Of a stretch of 15,099 nucleotides of DNA, positions 14,003 through 15,099 are shown one piece after another. Position numbers and translations under genes: made by a program. The notes under the pieces are model-generated. The model was not told the DNA's origin. It saw only the letters and a program-made list of their open reading frames with translations, and searched no databases. Position 1 is the first letter of the stretch. Each line of letters starts with the position of its first letter. This DNA comes from JALGWN01 sp964598025 (GTDB taxonomy: Bacteria; Arandabacterota; Arandabacteria; Arandabacterales; Arandabacteraceae), in NCBI GenBank assembly GCA_964598025.1, contig CAZRAU010000084.1:1-15099 (forward strand). The letters run 5' to 3'.

Positions 14003-15052
14003 TTGACCGAGATCAGGGTGCTCACCAAGAGCGATGATGAGGTCCTCCGAGGCTTTCTCGATGGGAGCCGGCAGGCGACCGTTTACCATACGCCTGAATG
14101 GAGGGACGTCCTCGTCGCCACCTATGGTTATGATCCGGTCTACCTGGGGAGTTTCGATGAAGGCGGTTTGACCGGGGTTCTACCTATGATGGAAGTTGCG
14201 AGCTGGCTCACAGGAAGAAGGCTCGTATCTCTTCCCTTCAGCAACGTGTGTGGCCCGATAGGGGACGAGGAGGCATCTCGGCGTTTGCTTGAGGAGGCCA
14301 TAGATCTCTATCAAACGAGGGGGGACGCAGCTATTGAGATTCGAACCCAGGCCGACATCAACCCCATCGAAAACGACCGGCTGAGCGGGGTGAGCTACTT
14401 CATCACCTCGATCGTAGATCTGGATCCCGACCCTGAAGTCGTCTGGAAGCGATTCAAAGACCGGAATGTGAGGACGGAGGTGAGGCAGGCCGGCAAGAAG
14501 GGGGTCACGGTCAGGACGGGGGAAAGCGAAGAAGATCTCAGGGTCTTCTATGATCTATATGCGCCCTCCCGCCAAAGCCACGGAGTGCCGCCCCAACCAT
14601 ATGGTTTTTTCAGAAACCTATGGCGGAGCCTCCGGCCCGGCCACCTGGACCTTTTCATGGCAGTGCACGCAGAGCGTTGTGTCGGCGGTCTCATAACTCT
14701 CGGTTTCGGCAACACCCTCTGTGCAGCCTACATCGGAAGCGATGCCGCATACCGTTCCTATCGGGTTCATCAGATCATGTTCTGGAAGGCTATGGAGTCG
14801 GGCTGCGCCAAAGCCTTCGAGAGATTCGATTTCCTCAGGACCGCCAAGAAGAGCACGGACCTGAGATACTTCAAAGAGAGGTGGAATGCCTACGAAGTGG
14901 ACCTCAACTACCTCTATCACCCTGAGATCCGGGGAACGGCGTCCACCATCGAGGAGACTGCGAAGTACCGCCTTCTGACGGCGATTCTCAAGCGATCGCC
15001 GGCGTTTGTGGGGAAAGCATTCGGCAGGATGTTCTATAGGCACTTGGGATAG
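14003..15052 (+). CDS. FemAB/GNAT-like acyltransferase (COG2348-type)
   Basis: A 349-residue soluble protein with two GNAT-like halves, as in FemAB/FemX-type enzymes and the FemAB-related proteins often found in exopolysaccharide loci. The first half includes ATVYHTPEWRDVLVATYGYDP (25-45) and LVSLPFSNVCGP (74-85). The linker NVRTEVRQAGKKGVTV (155-170) matches the usual Arg/Lys-rich R.~R.A.K.GV segment, followed by FYDLYAPSRQSHGVPPQPYGFF (182-203). The second half carries the GGLITLGFGNTLCAAYIGSD acceptor-fold strands and a GC..FDFLRTAKKSTDLRYFKERW ending. Classic Fem enzymes transfer amino acids from aminoacyl-tRNA to peptidoglycan; in glycan loci the substrate is mostly unknown. Decoration of the amino sugar is possible (inference). 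TTG 14003 has AAGGCAGG about 5 bases upstream. It is the last gene of the run; its stop is followed within 12 bases by a promoter candidate and no terminator. Confidence 0.8.
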   Translation: MTEIRVLTKSDDEVLRGFLDGSRQATVYHTPEWRDVLVATYGYDPVYLGSFDEGGLTGVLPMMEVASWLTGRRLVSLPFSNVCGPIGDEEASRRLLEEAIDLYQTRGDAAIEIRTQADINPIENDRLSGVSYFITSIVDLDPDPEVVWKRFKDRNVRTEVRQAGKKGVTVRTGESEEDLRVFYDLYAPSRQSHGVPPQPYGFFRNLWRSLRPGHLDLFMAVHAERCVGGLITLGFGNTLCAAYIGSDAAYRSYRVHQIMFWKAMESGCAKAFERFDFLRTAKKSTDLRYFKERWNAYEVDLNYLYHPEIRGTASTIEETAKYRLLTAILKRSPAFVGKAFGRMFYRHLG

Positions 15053-15063
15053 GGATTTTGCTA

Positions 15064-15096
15064 TTGACATAGTGGCGCTCGAACAATTTATATATT
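15064..15096 (+). promoter_or_regulatory. Candidate sigma70 promoter at window end
   Basis: A perfect TTGACA (15064-15069) precedes an AT-rich block (15085-15096) standing out from the GC-rich surroundings. Possible -10 elements are TTTATA (17-base spacer) or TATATA (19-base spacer); neither is a close match at ideal spacing. It would drive a gene beyond the window. Confidence 0.45.
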
Positions 15097-15099
15097 GCG

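Noticed and set aside
1..15099. An exosortase/PEP-CTERM glycan locus, suggested by the FemAB, deacetylase and kinase-like genes
   Set aside because: No exosortase, PEP-CTERM protein or matching subfamily motifs are visible.
1..15099. Mobile elements, CRISPR arrays, tRNA or rRNA genes
   Set aside because: No transposase or integrase motifs, regular repeats, or tRNA-like folds were found on either strand; the inverted GT2 gene has no flanking inverted repeats I could see.

Overview
The window is one continuous exopolysaccharide, capsule or O-antigen type surface-glycan locus from a bacterium. Thirteen of the fourteen called genes lie on the + strand, tightly packed with overlaps or gaps of 0-42 bases; one glycosyltransferase gene is inverted. 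DNA is moderately GC-rich, AGG/AGA and ATA codons are frequent, and about half of the genes start with GTG or TTG, usually behind a clear Shine-Dalgarno. There is no rRNA, tRNA or phylogenetic marker, so the host cannot be named. The separate (unfused) Wzz-like and kinase-like genes, a leaderless-type promoter and the deacetylase type would fit an actinobacterial or other deep-branching lineage, but this is a weak guess.

Layout. 1-1051: C-terminus of a Wzz/GumC chain-length protein, then a CpsD/BY-kinase-like protein whose P-loop lacks the lysine. 1082-4112: two polytopic membrane proteins, a GT39/ArnT-like GT-C glycosyltransferase and a Wzy/WaaL-type polymerase/ligase. 4087-8405: a sugar-nucleotide module (DegT aminotransferase, Gfo/Idh oxidoreductase, left-handed beta-helix acyltransferase) with the initiating polyprenyl-phosphate sugar-phosphate transferase embedded in it. 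8448-9656: GT4 glycosyltransferase. 9653-10709: a small overlapping ORF and a two-TM protein resembling a polysaccharide deacetylase with its catalytic residues gone. 10719-11420 (minus): GT2 of the DPM1-like type with its own TTGACA-N17-CATAAT promoter placed so that transcription would start at the start codon. 11478-15052: an unusual NodB deacetylase whose aspartate motif sits at the C-terminus, a second GT4, and a FemAB-like acyltransferase. A TTGACA/AT-rich promoter candidate ends the window.

Working together (inference): the phosphotransferase loads the first sugar on undecaprenyl phosphate in the inner membrane; the aminotransferase, oxidoreductase and acyltransferase supply an N-acylated amino sugar; the GT4 enzymes extend the unit; the DPM-like GT2 may make a polyprenyl-phosphate sugar used by the GT-C enzyme on the outer face; Wzy polymerises under Wzz control; the deacetylase and FemAB-like enzyme may decorate the product. 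No Wzx flippase, outer-membrane exporter or UDP-sugar 6-dehydrogenase is in the window; these may lie outside it.

The most interesting points are the pseudoenzymes (kinase-like and deacetylase-like), the apparently permuted deacetylase, and the inverted leaderless GT2 gene. All functional calls rest on reading motifs by eye; no database search was possible.
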